DNA from: Saccharomonospora marina XMU15
Lineage (GTDB): Bacteria > Actinomycetota > Actinomycetes > Mycobacteriales > Pseudonocardiaceae
Length of the DNA stretch: 64,000 bases
NCBI RefSeq assembly: GCF_000244955.1
Contig: NZ_CM001439.1
Coordinates: 5,389,234-5,453,233, forward strand
Direction: 5' to 3'
Below, in pieces: positions 24,045 to 32,283 of the stretch. Made by a program: the position numbers and the translations under genes. Under the pieces are notes generated by a model. It worked only from the letters and a program-made list of their open reading frames with translations, did no database searches and was not told the DNA's origin. Numbering within the stretch: position 1 is the first letter of the stretch; the number at the start of each line of letters is the position of its first letter.

Positions 24045-24553
24045 CGGGACGAAACTCGTTCGAGCCGCCGAGAACGGCCTTGCCACTCGTTTCGGCCACC
24101 CACTGCCGCAGTCGGCCCACACCGACGCCCGAAGTGCGGGCCGCGACGGGCCCGCAGAGGGGCGCGCCGTACTGCGGCCGTCGCGGCGGAGACAGTGCTT
24201 GGCTGCCGCCGGCCGCATCCGACCGGCAGTTCGGTGCGGCGGTCGAATTCCCTTTCAGCAGGTTATGCGGGGGTCGTTTCGACATTGGCCTGCCAGGTCC
24301 CACTCCGCGGGCAAGGCCGACCGCAACGTTGGGCGGAATCGGTGTCGGCCGCCGTGACCCTTGATGTACGGTGCTGATCAACTGAGTTGAACGCTGGGGC
24401 AGTGAGCGACCGTTACATGGAGGTCCCACCTAGTGCTTACCTGTTCGTGGAGGTCCAGGGTGGTACTGGGAAACGCTGCGCTCGCGGGTCCTTGTGTCTT
24501 CCGGCGCCGCTTGTCGGCGGGCGATTCCCGAGTGGATGTGGAGGAACAACTGC
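24045..24553. other. Intergenic region upstream of the conservon
   Basis: No convincing gene is seen in about 510 bp. A perfect palindrome TCAACT-G-AGTTGA lies at 24378-24390, and a TGGAGGTCC nonamer occurs twice, near 24418 and 24449. These may be regulatory sites for the conservon operon, whose first gene starts at 24554. Confidence 0.4.
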
Positions 24554-26074
24554 ATGACTGCCGCAGTTGCTGATCATGCGAGGCCACCAGGCCCCTCGGC
24601 CCCCGAGTCTGGACCCGGTCACCAGGGGCGGCGGCCCGGTATGGCTTCGGTGGTCGGCGGGCTCGCTGTCGTCGCCGTGGCCGGGGGTTTGCTGGGCGGA
24701 GGCTTGGCCACGCTGCCGTCCACGGCGGCTGCCGTACTGAGCACGCTCGCCGTGCTCGTGATGGGAGGCGGTGGCTGGTGGGTTTGGTGGAGGATAACCG
24801 TGGCCGTGAACCTGCTCGAGGAGGAGATCGAGCGGGAGCGTTCTGCGCGTGAGCACGCGCAGAACCATGCGGCACAGGTCGTCAGTACCGCCAACGATCG
24901 AATTCAACAGGCGACCTGGCGAGCAGCCCAGGTGGAGCGGGGCGCACTGCTGGGGGCCGGCCTGCGCAGTCTGACCGCCCGGGTTCGCATGTTGCTGCGT
25001 CTGGCGATTCACCGGCTGGACGACCTCGAGCGTCAGATCACCGACCCGGAGCTGCTCAGGAGCGCGTTCGCGGTCGACCATGCGATCACGCGAGCATGGC
25101 ATGACACCAACTGCATCGCGATCCTGGGCGGCGAGGTGCTCCAGCGGCGGGCGCCCGAGCCGGTCCACATCAACTCGGTGCTGAGGAGCGCTTCCAGTCC
25201 GTGCGAGCACTACCGCAAGGTCGTGGTCGTCCCTCCGCGCACCGACCACTACGTGGTGGGATACGTCGCTGAAGAGATCCAACTTGTGTTGACCGAGTTG
25301 CTGAAGAACGCCAGCTTCGTGACGCCCGAGCCGCACCAGGTAAGGGTGACGGCAGAGGAGGTGCCTGCCGGAGTGGCGCTCCAGGTCCAAAGTCCCGGGC
25401 TGTCCATGACGGACGAGCAGATACGTGAAGAGAACCGGATCCTGCGCTCGGCAACGGAGGAGGACCTCCGTGATCGGCTCGGTCGCGGGTCGTTCGGGCA
25501 CGCGGTGGTCCACACGATCGCCAAGCGGCGGCAGCTCGCGGTGCAGTTGCGACCGAACATTTTCGGTGGCGTGGACGCGATCGTGGTGGTGCCGTCTGCG
25601 CTGCTGGCCTCGCCTCCGGCCGAACTCGCCGAGCTGCGATCCGCCTCCACCGATACGGGACCGGTATCGCAAGGTCAGGAGCGGGTGACTGCCGGCCGTA
25701 CCGACCAGGAGAGGACATTGCCTGCTCCCAACCAATCTCTGCCGCCCGACAACAGCGGCGCAGCGGAGCATGCTGGTGGCCAACACACAGCCGACGATCC
25801 GTCGGCGCCGTTGCCCCAGCGTCGGCCTGCGGCCGAGGCCGACCAGGCGCAGCCAACCTCCACGGCCGGAGACCTGGCGACACCCCCGCCGCTGCCGCAA
25901 CGTACCGGGTCGTACCTACCGGCCGAGCTCTCGGCTGGTTCTCGCTCCCCGGGCAAACCGCAGCCTCATCCAGGCATCGTCACAGCGATGATGCGTCGAG
26001 AACCCACACGTGAAGCTGGACAGCTGGGAACGCCTTCCGCGCTGTCCGGAATGGAAGAAGAGGAACGCTCATGA
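24554..26074 (+). CDS. Conservon CvnA-type histidine-kinase-like ATPase
   Basis: 506 residues from ATG at 24554 with GAGGAAC upstream. Two adjacent membrane spans lie at about residues 30-80 (VVGGLAVVAVAGGLLGGG and VLSTLAVLVMGGGGWWVWW), then a coiled region (LLEEEIERERSAREHAQN). The HisKA-like part keeps DPELLRSAFAVDHAITRAWH. The HATPase has an N-box-like TELLKNA and the GRGSFGHAVVHTIAKR G2 loop, but the G1 box is degenerate (QSPGLSM). The last 170 residues are Pro/Gln-rich and disordered. It is the membrane sensor of a GTPase signalling set and overlaps the next gene by 4 bp. Confidence 0.87.
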   Translation: MTAAVADHARPPGPSAPESGPGHQGRRPGMASVVGGLAVVAVAGGLLGGGLATLPSTAAAVLSTLAVLVMGGGGWWVWWRITVAVNLLEEEIERERSAREHAQNHAAQVVSTANDRIQQATWRAAQVERGALLGAGLRSLTARVRMLLRLAIHRLDDLERQITDPELLRSAFAVDHAITRAWHDTNCIAILGGEVLQRRAPEPVHINSVLRSASSPCEHYRKVVVVPPRTDHYVVGYVAEEIQLVLTELLKNASFVTPEPHQVRVTAEEVPAGVALQVQSPGLSMTDEQIREENRILRSATEEDLRDRLGRGSFGHAVVHTIAKRRQLAVQLRPNIFGGVDAIVVVPSALLASPPAELAELRSASTDTGPVSQGQERVTAGRTDQERTLPAPNQSLPPDNSGAAEHAGGQHTADDPSAPLPQRRPAAEADQAQPTSTAGDLATPPPLPQRTGSYLPAELSAGSRSPGKPQPHPGIVTAMMRREPTREAGQLGTPSALSGMEEEERS

Positions 26075-26505
26075 CGGCCAGCCTGACAAGCCTCCTGCGT
26101 GACACCATCCTCGCGACCGTTCCCCGGACTCGCTCAGTGTTGTTGTTGTCCTCGGATGGGATCAAGAAGGCTTGGGCCGGGGTCGAGACAGATACCGCTG
26201 ATCAGATCGCGGCGGCGGTGAGCGGTCTACACGGTATGTCCGCGGCGGTGGGAGAGACGTGTGGCGGGAACCGGACCGTCCACCAGATGATGACCGAGGT
26301 CGGCGAGATCGTATTGTTGATCATGGGCGCCGCCGAAGGCTCACTGCTGGCTGTACTCGCCGATCGTGACGTCGATGCGGACATGCTCACATACCACATG
26401 GTTGATCTGCGCGGCAAGATCCAGACGCATCTGGAGACGCCACTGCGACAGACGGCGGCGTTGGTGTCGTCGACTCCGGAGGACGGGCGGTATGAGCGAC
26501 GATGA
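26071..26505 (+). CDS. Conservon CvnB, roadblock/LC7-domain protein
   Basis: 144 residues forming a single roadblock/LC7 domain: SVLLLSSDGIKKAWAGVETDTADQIAAAVSGLHGMSAAVGE, then GEIVLLIMGAAEGSLLAVLADRDVDADM. In conservons this protein acts with the CvnD GTPase, by analogy to MglB acting on MglA as GTPase-activating protein. It overlaps cvnA by 4 bp and cvnC by 14 bp, showing tight co-translation. Confidence 0.92.
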   Translation: MTASLTSLLRDTILATVPRTRSVLLLSSDGIKKAWAGVETDTADQIAAAVSGLHGMSAAVGETCGGNRTVHQMMTEVGEIVLLIMGAAEGSLLAVLADRDVDADMLTYHMVDLRGKIQTHLETPLRQTAALVSSTPEDGRYERR

Positions 26506-26860
26506 AAGCGGTGGGATCGAAGGTATCGATCAGCCGCGACCATACTGCATTACGCAAGGCCGCACACAGCCGTGTGCTGACCTGGAGCTGATGACGCACG
26601 TGTGCGCGATCGGCGGCAACCAGAACGACCGAAGTGAGTTTCGGATGGAATACGCCGAGGCACTTCGATGGTGCCAGTTGCCCACATCGGTCGCTGAGAT
26701 CGCCTCGCGCATGCGGCAACCGGCGAGCGCTGTCAAGGTCGTGATCGCTGATCTTGTGGTGCTCGGTAAGGTGCGTGTGGCCGCACCGAAGCATGCCCCC
26801 CCTTCCCTCGACGTGCTTGAGCGAGTCCTTGATGGTCTTACACGACTGCAGTACACCTGA
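26492..26860 (+). CDS. Conservon CvnC, DUF742 protein
   Basis: 122 residues. The pattern RPYCITQGRTQPCADLELMTHVCAIGG, then MEYAEALRWCQLPTSVAEIASRMRQPASAVKVVIADLVVLGKVRV, is the DUF742 signature, with a winged-helix-like C-terminal half. It is the third conserved member of actinobacterial conservons and is thought to link sensor and GTPase. It overlaps both neighbours (14 bp with cvnB, 29 bp with cvnD). Confidence 0.92.
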   Translation: MSDDESGGIEGIDQPRPYCITQGRTQPCADLELMTHVCAIGGNQNDRSEFRMEYAEALRWCQLPTSVAEIASRMRQPASAVKVVIADLVVLGKVRVAAPKHAPPSLDVLERVLDGLTRLQYT

Positions 26861-27416
26861 GTTCCCCGAACAGCTCAAAGTGATCGTCGCGGGCGGCTTC
26901 GGTGCCGGCAAGACCACCTTTGTGGGCGCGGTCAGCGAGATTGAACCGTTGACCACTGAGGAGAGGTTGACGGTGGCCAGTGTCGGCACCGACGATCTGG
27001 CTGGTGTCGAAACCAAACAGTGCACCACGGTCGCGATGGACTTCGGTCGACGAACGTTCGCCGAGAACACCGTGCTGTACCTGTTCGGCACACCGGGGCA
27101 GAGCCGGTTCTGGTTCCTGTGGGACGAGCTTTGCCACGGAGCGACCGGCGCTGTGGTGCTGGTGGACACCCGTCGGCTGCAGGACAGTTTCCCTGTCGTC
27201 GAGTTCTTCGAGAAACGCCGGATACCGTTCGTCGTCGCCGTCAACCTGTTCGACGGGGCATATCGGTATCCAGCCAGTGAGGTCCAGCGGGCCCTGGGGC
27301 TGGGGCATGAGATTCCGGTGGTGAGGTGCGACGCGCGCCGGGGACCGGATGCCCGTGACGTCCTGGTCGCGCTGATCCGTCACATCCTGCACCAGCTGCA
27401 CCCGCTAAGCAGATGA
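26832..27416 (+). CDS. Conservon CvnD, small Ras-like GTPase
   Basis: 194 residues. G1 is GGFGAGKTTFVG, the switch region holds a conserved Thr in TKQCTTVAMDFGR, G3 is FGTPGQSRFWF, and the G4-like motif is VNLFD, the form usual in this family instead of NKxD. A GTP-binding output switch for the conservon, probably cycling at the membrane with CvnA, CvnB and CvnC. It overlaps cvnC by 29 bp. Confidence 0.93.
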   Translation: MVLHDCSTPEFPEQLKVIVAGGFGAGKTTFVGAVSEIEPLTTEERLTVASVGTDDLAGVETKQCTTVAMDFGRRTFAENTVLYLFGTPGQSRFWFLWDELCHGATGAVVLVDTRRLQDSFPVVEFFEKRRIPFVVAVNLFDGAYRYPASEVQRALGLGHEIPVVRCDARRGPDARDVLVALIRHILHQLHPLSR

Positions 27417-27445
27417 GATCGTAGTGAGATCGGGAGAAACACGGC

Positions 27446-28093
27446 ATGGACTTTTTCGACGTGACCACCGACCGCAGGCGTGACCGGCCGACGAAGGGCG
27501 ACCGGGCAGGTGTGATGGGTCGGCTCCAAGCTCTGGGACTTGGCAAGTTCGCCATCGCGGGATTTGATCAGTGCGCCGCGACGCTGGCGAAAACGCTGTC
27601 CTACCCCTACGGAATGGTCAACTTGATCACCGACGAGCAGTATTTCGCCGGGCTCTACACGCCTGGGATGGGTGACAGCGGTGAGGTGGGGCAGGTGCGG
27701 GCGATCGCCACTCACGGGCCCAGCGTCGAGCGCACGATGCGGCTCGATCACGGGTTCTGCCCCCACACTGTGGAGCGACGCACTCCGTTCCCCCTGGGAG
27801 ACGTGCGCGACTTCACCAGGTTCCGAAGCAATCCCGTCGTGGACATGCTCGGGATCCAGTCCTACCTCGGCGCCCCGCTGATCGACTCGACGAACACCGT
27901 GGTGGGCACGGTGTGCGTGATCGACACACAGCCGCACCATCTCACCAAGGACGACGTCGCGGTGATCGAGTCCGTGGCCGACAAGCTGGTCCGGGTGATC
28001 ACGGCAGCCAACGCGGACACCGCTGCGATCGACTCCGGTGCCAGCGAGCTGGCCAGGGCGCTCAGCCAGTCCGAGGTTCGATGGGCTCGTTGA
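27446..28093 (+). CDS. GAF-domain protein attached to the conservon
   Basis: 215 residues. A GAF domain covers about residues 40-185: CAATLAKTLSYPYGMVNLITDEQYFAGLY, DHGFCPHTVERRTPFPLGDVRDF and SYLGAPLIDSTNTVVGTVCVIDTQPH. GAF domains bind small ligands or signal by dimerisation. It begins 29 bp after the GTPase and is on the same strand, so it is probably the fifth gene of the operon; some Streptomyces conservons have a P450 in this place. Its 3' end overlaps the convergent acyl-CoA dehydrogenase gene by 32 bp. Confidence 0.85.
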   Translation: MDFFDVTTDRRRDRPTKGDRAGVMGRLQALGLGKFAIAGFDQCAATLAKTLSYPYGMVNLITDEQYFAGLYTPGMGDSGEVGQVRAIATHGPSVERTMRLDHGFCPHTVERRTPFPLGDVRDFTRFRSNPVVDMLGIQSYLGAPLIDSTNTVVGTVCVIDTQPHHLTKDDVAVIESVADKLVRVITAANADTAAIDSGASELARALSQSEVRWAR

Positions 28094-29351
28094 CCATCTC
28101 CGCGCTGCGCATCAGGTGGTCGCGGTGAGTGACCGAAAACGGCGGGTTCGTGTTGGTGCCAAGTGCCCGTTCGGCCAGCCGAATGCGCTGGACGTCCGAC
28201 GTGCCGCCGGGCGGGCCGATATGCCAGGCATCGCGTAGATACCGGGTGAGTGGGCGATCCGCCATGAGCCCGTGTGCGGCGTGCACGTCCATCGCACGCC
28301 GCAGCGTGTCCAAGGAGGTTTCGTAGTTGACCAGTTTGGCGTTGATCAGATCGTGGTCACAGGGCCGACCTTGGTCGAGCATGCTCACCGCGTTGTAGAG
28401 GACTGTCCGCGCGGTCATCAGGTTGGACTGCATGTGACCGATCTGTTGAATCACCGTGGGGAGGGCACTGAGCCGGTCACCGTAGCGTCTGTGCTGGTTG
28501 GCGAATCGGACGGTGTCCTCCACGATGGCGGTGTGGATTCCCAGCGAGACAGGAGCGAGATTGGGACGGCCGTAGAGAATGCTCGAGGAATGGGCGACGG
28601 CGAGGCCGTCGCCCTCCTGGCCGAGCCTGTTCTCGACAGGAATGCGGCAGTTGTCGAACACGAGCTCGCCGAAGCTGAAACCGTGCAGCCCGAGTGTCGG
28701 CTGCTGCGGCGCGAGGTGGAGTCCTTTCCGGTCGGCTTCGACAAGGAATGCGGTGAGCCCACCGGATCCCTCCCCGGTGCGGGCTACGACGCCGTGAAGG
28801 TCGCCGACGTGGGAGTTCCCGATGAAGACCTTTGATCCGTTGAGTACGTAGTGGTCGCCGTCGCGGTATGCGCTGGTGGTCATCCCGAGTACGTGGCTGC
28901 CTGCGTCGGCTTCGGTGACGACGATGGTCGGCAGGCACCGGCCGGCGGCGATTTCCGGTAGCCATCGCTGCTTCTGGGTCTCGTTGCCGAAGTGGATGAT
29001 CTTCGCGACACCCAGCTGCGAGGCTTGCACCATGGCGCCCATGGCGCCGCACACGCGCGCCAGCTCTTCGATGATGATGGTCTTGGCGAGGTGGCCGAGG
29101 GCGAGTCCGCCGTATCGCCGCTCGATGGTGACGCCGATCCAGCCCTGCTCGGCGATCATCCGTGACAGCTTGCGGTGCACTGTGCCCGGTTGCTCCAGCT
29201 CGTCGATCCGGGGACGTATTTCGCTCTCGGCAAACTGACGGACCTGCTCGCGTAGTGCATCGTGCGTCGGAGTCGTGTTCCACGCGCCAAGGTAGGGGTG
29301 GAGGTCGATAGTGGTGGGTGTGGCCTGCATGAATAGGCTGTCGTCCGGCAC
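28062..29351 (-). CDS. Acyl-CoA dehydrogenase homologue lacking the usual catalytic Glu
   Basis: 429 residues from GTG at 29351, chosen because GGAGGGG is 5 nt upstream. The family is clear: GWIGVTIERRYGGLALGHLAK, IVVTEADAGSHVLGMTTSA, VLNGSKVFIGNSHVGD and a C-terminal YLRDAWHIGPPGGTSDVQRIRLAERALG. At the position of the catalytic Glu of medium-chain enzymes (EGTxxxQ) it has GGTSDVQ. As in isovaleryl-CoA dehydrogenase the base may sit elsewhere, or the enzyme may act on an unusual or carrier-bound substrate, as in some secondary-metabolite pathways. It is convergent with the conservon GAF gene. Confidence 0.87.
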   Translation of the reverse strand: MPDDSLFMQATPTTIDLHPYLGAWNTTPTHDALREQVRQFAESEIRPRIDELEQPGTVHRKLSRMIAEQGWIGVTIERRYGGLALGHLAKTIIIEELARVCGAMGAMVQASQLGVAKIIHFGNETQKQRWLPEIAAGRCLPTIVVTEADAGSHVLGMTTSAYRDGDHYVLNGSKVFIGNSHVGDLHGVVARTGEGSGGLTAFLVEADRKGLHLAPQQPTLGLHGFSFGELVFDNCRIPVENRLGQEGDGLAVAHSSSILYGRPNLAPVSLGIHTAIVEDTVRFANQHRRYGDRLSALPTVIQQIGHMQSNLMTARTVLYNAVSMLDQGRPCDHDLINAKLVNYETSLDTLRRAMDVHAAHGLMADRPLTRYLRDAWHIGPPGGTSDVQRIRLAERALGTNTNPPFSVTHRDHLMRSAEMVNEPIEPRTG

Positions 29352-29845
29352 AGTGCCCCTCCGCTTTCGTCGCGGCCAGCGAGCGATAGGCATGATCCAC
29401 TGTCCCACACGCCATCGCAGACGATCTACCACCGAGCCGGTGATCGGTTACCTCACAGCCTGTCGCGACAGCGGCTCCAAAGCAGACGCGCGCCCCGTTG
29501 GAAACTGCGCGCCGGATGAGGGCCGAGCGAGTTTCCGCATGTGTGGGACGTGCCGGGTGAGCGTGGCGCCGCGGAACGCCTGCGTCCGATGCGACGTAGC
29601 GCGGTGTGCTGTGGAGGGTCGATTTGGATTGTCGCGCACCTCGGACGGGCTGCCGGTTCCTGGCGCGGGCAGGCTACAGCCAGGTCGACGGCAACGTGTC
29701 CTGAAAGCGCACAGTGCACGCGTGGCGAAGGTGACGCAGCTTCGCGAACCGCCGGGCATCGTGGCCGATCTCGTGAGATTCGCACCCACTGTGGCTCCAC
29801 CGTTGTGAAGCCCTCACGACCGCGGCATCGAAAGCCCAGTTCACG
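29352..29845. other. Non-coding stretch between the dehydrogenase gene and the tRNA scar
   Basis: About 490 bp with only short overlapping reading frames on both strands, none resembling a known protein. It holds the promoter of the minus-strand acyl-CoA dehydrogenase gene and is the last chromosomal DNA before the integration scar. Confidence 0.4.
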
Positions 29846-29890
29846 TGGTGGGCCGCCTGGGACTCGAACCCAGAACCTATGGATTAAAAG
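29846..29890 (-). tRNA. 3' half of tRNA-Lys(UUU), probable att site of an integrated element
   Basis: Read on the minus strand: a UUU anticodon loop (CTTTTAA), a 3' anticodon-stem strand, variable loop, a perfect T-arm (CTGGG/CCCAG around a GGTTCGAGTCC-type loop), the acceptor strand GCGGCCC, discriminator and encoded CCA at 29846. The 5' strand of the anticodon stem (GCAGG against TCCAT) does not pair and no D-arm or 5' acceptor strand exists further right. The gene is therefore only half present. Integrases that use tRNA 3' ends leave exactly this scar; the intact tRNA copy should lie at the other, right-hand end of the element. Confidence 0.75.
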
Positions 29891-30146
29891 CCTGCGGGTT
29901 CAGTCGTTCTGGCCTGGAAGATGCATCCTGCGCAGGGCTTCTACCTGCGGCTTTGGCGACGCCAAGGTCATGTTTGCGGTTGCTAACGACCAGATTGGGC
30001 TCCGTTGTGTCTCCGTTCTTCCTGCTGTGCTCAAGCGGGCCCGAGACGCGGGGTGACCTGGGGTTTTGCCTCGTTCGTGCACGAGTTCGATGGTTGGAAT
30101 TGCCGTCTGACCGAACGGACGAAGGCAGGCGTGCGGAGGTTGGCGG

Positions 30147-30563
30147 GTGCACACGAATGTCGTGCCGCTGGGTGAGCGCATTCTGCGGTCCGTTCTAGAT
30201 CACGTGGTCGCGAATGGCGATGCGGCGGAGACGAGCTACCTCGAAGGCAAGAGCGCCGTGGGCATCACGTCGAAGCCGGGGCCGGCGAATGTGGCCAAAT
30301 TTCTCCTGGCCTGCGCGAACCGGCTGCTCGAGGATGCGGCACGGCACTTCAAGGGCTATGCCGTGCTCGTGATCGGCGCAACAGGGCGAGGTGGGTCGCC
30401 GTCGCTCGCGGCTCGGATCGCCACGAGCTCACGGCGCGGCTGTGCCCGTACCCAGGTGCGACGTTTGCCGGCTTCGAGTTCAGCCGGGTCGATGGAGGGC
30501 GACCAGGCGTGGGCGGACTGCGTCTTCATCCTCACTCCCAGCGGGCCAACACTAGCTAGCTAG
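30147..30563 (+). pseudogene. Schlafen/AlbA-type DNA-binding domain protein, frameshifted remnant
   Basis: The first 84 codons (AAETSYLEGKSAVGITSKPG, then VAKFLLACANRLLEDAARHFKGYAVLVIGA) look like the N-terminal AlbA_2/Schlafen-like domain of actinobacterial ATP-binding regulators. After GRGG the frame is lost: a different frame continues with ATFAGFEFSRVDGG, matching the expected next part. The end runs into the convergent helicase gene. A second fragment with the EDAARHFxGYAVL motif lies at 34364, on the far side of the Gabija-like pair. Confidence 0.6.
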
Positions 30564-32283
30564 CCGGGGGATGTTGCGAGCGTGGCACAAGTGGAAATGC
30601 GTTCTTTGGGCGAACAAAGAAGACTTTGTGACGCGCGCGTGTGATGGCCACTCGTATCACGCGACGTTGCTGTATGATACGTTTCTCATCCCAGTCGGGA
30701 TCGATGAGCTTCGGCGTATGTACGCCCTCGGCGATGATGACCCCGTCAAACTCTTTGCCTTTTGACTTATGCATATTCATCAACGTGACGGCTCGCGGTT
30801 CCGCCGGACGGCCGTCGACAAGCTCGTCCGCGAGGACGCGCCGCACGATCTCCGTGGCGCCGGGGTAGGAGCTTTGGCCGTCCCAGGCGTCGGCCAAGCC
30901 CCATGCCAGCGCATCGGTGGCGTGCAGCAACCGGAGCATGCGGGCCTTGTCGAATATCTCGCTCAGTTCGGTTGATCCGCGCAAGCGGGCGCGTGCGAGC
31001 TGCCAGTCTGTGACTGGATTTCCAGTGAGCTGGATCCCGTTGTCGACTTCCACTATTACTGACTTGCCGGTCTTCGTGCGAGGGGTCTTGCCGTCGCTGA
31101 AGGCTTGAATTGCGTTGTTGGTGGCCTTTATCGAGGATCGGGCTGTCTTTGCTTGCTTGTCCGTGAATTTGACACGATAGAAGTCCGCGATCCTTCGGAG
31201 AGTGGTGGTGATGGCCTCGTCTCGTGGGAGCGTTGGCCACTCGAGGATGCTCGCCACGACGTAGCCTGCAGCCGCCGCGAGAACGGGGTCCCAGACCAAC
31301 TCGTGGTCGACGGCCGGCAGTTGGGTTCCGTTGACGGTTTGCTCAGCGGATACTGCTTCGGAGATACCGGCAACGAAAGCACTGGATGGTCCGAGGACGA
31401 CGATCGTGGGCTCTCGTCCGAGTTGTTTGGCCAGCAAGGCTTGGAGGTGAACTATCACATGGTGGGTGACGACCTCGGGAGTATGCGGGAAGCTGTAGCG
31501 GACGTACTGGACGGATGCTGGCTGTTCAGCGGGGCTGTTGCGGAGGACGGCGTTGCCGTAGTCGAGGATGCCGTTGCCCGCGCTGCGGTGGTTGTCGCCG
31601 GCGAGGTCGAACGGCGTGGGCCGTAGAGCTGTGACGGCGTGTTGCAGGCGTTCTTCGTCAACGCCTTTGACGAAGCCTTCGTAGATGCGTTGGTCTGGGT
31701 CAGCCAGGCAGATCACGGTGGACGTGTCGGCGAGGGCCTGGATGACGCGCCATTGGTCGACGTTGGTGTCTTGGAACTCGTCGACGATCACCAGCGGATA
31801 GCGGTCGCTGTAGAGGGCTCGCAGAGCGGGACTGCGTTCGAGGAGGGTGGCTGTCGTGGCGGCGAGCTGATCGAAGACGAAGATGCCACGGCTGGCCAGT
31901 TTGATGGTCTCGGTGTCCCAGTCGCCCTCGTGGTCGGCTTGGCGTTGCCGTTCGCCGTCGGGGGCCAGGAACACTGCGGAGGTGCCGGTGAGCATGTGGC
32001 CGTGGGAGCGGACGAAGTCGAGGAAGAACGCGTGAAAGGTGCGGACCTCCAAGTGGGGGCGGATGGCCAGGGGCAGGTGCTCGCCGACGCGGTCGGAGAT
32101 CTGCCGCACGGCGGCGCGGGAGAACGACAGGAAGATGACGTGCTGCTCGGCTGCCAGCGTCTCCAGCGTTCGGGCGGCTTTGAGCAGAGCGATCGTAGTT
32201 TTCCCGCTTCCTGGACCACCTTGGATGAGCAGGTGGCCGGACGCTGCGAGGATCTGCTTGCGGGTGTCGTCGAGCTGCATCAC
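30556..32283 (-). CDS. gajB: Gabija-like GajB: UvrD/Rep-type superfamily 1 helicase
   Basis: 575 residues (GTG at 32283, or ATG one codon later). Motif I GGPGSGKTT, Ia FLSFSRAAV, motif II VIVDEFQDTN, motif III-like CLADPDQRIY, motif V MNMHKSKGKEFDGVII and motif VI VAITRARHKVF make a UvrD-like helicase. It starts within the last codons of the OLD-nuclease gene (GTGATG overlap). This two-gene order is that of Gabija anti-phage systems, where GajB senses DNA ends or nucleotides and works with GajA. Slightly longer than the Bacillus prototype as I recall it. Confidence 0.82.
   Translation of the reverse strand: MMQLDDTRKQILAASGHLLIQGGPGSGKTTIALLKAARTLETLAAEQHVIFLSFSRAAVRQISDRVGEHLPLAIRPHLEVRTFHAFFLDFVRSHGHMLTGTSAVFLAPDGERQRQADHEGDWDTETIKLASRGIFVFDQLAATTATLLERSPALRALYSDRYPLVIVDEFQDTNVDQWRVIQALADTSTVICLADPDQRIYEGFVKGVDEERLQHAVTALRPTPFDLAGDNHRSAGNGILDYGNAVLRNSPAEQPASVQYVRYSFPHTPEVVTHHVIVHLQALLAKQLGREPTIVVLGPSSAFVAGISEAVSAEQTVNGTQLPAVDHELVWDPVLAAAAGYVVASILEWPTLPRDEAITTTLRRIADFYRVKFTDKQAKTARSSIKATNNAIQAFSDGKTPRTKTGKSVIVEVDNGIQLTGNPVTDWQLARARLRGSTELSEIFDKARMLRLLHATDALAWGLADAWDGQSSYPGATEIVRRVLADELVDGRPAEPRAVTLMNMHKSKGKEFDGVIIAEGVHTPKLIDPDWDEKRIIQQRRVIRVAITRARHKVFFVRPKNAFPLVPRSQHPPAS

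Noticed and set aside
24437-25900. 487-codon minus-strand frame
   Set aside because: Shadow of the CvnA gene; no recognisable motifs.
29433-29845. Small genes between the dehydrogenase gene and the tRNA scar
   Set aside because: Overlapping Arg-rich frames on both strands with no motifs or ribosome sites.
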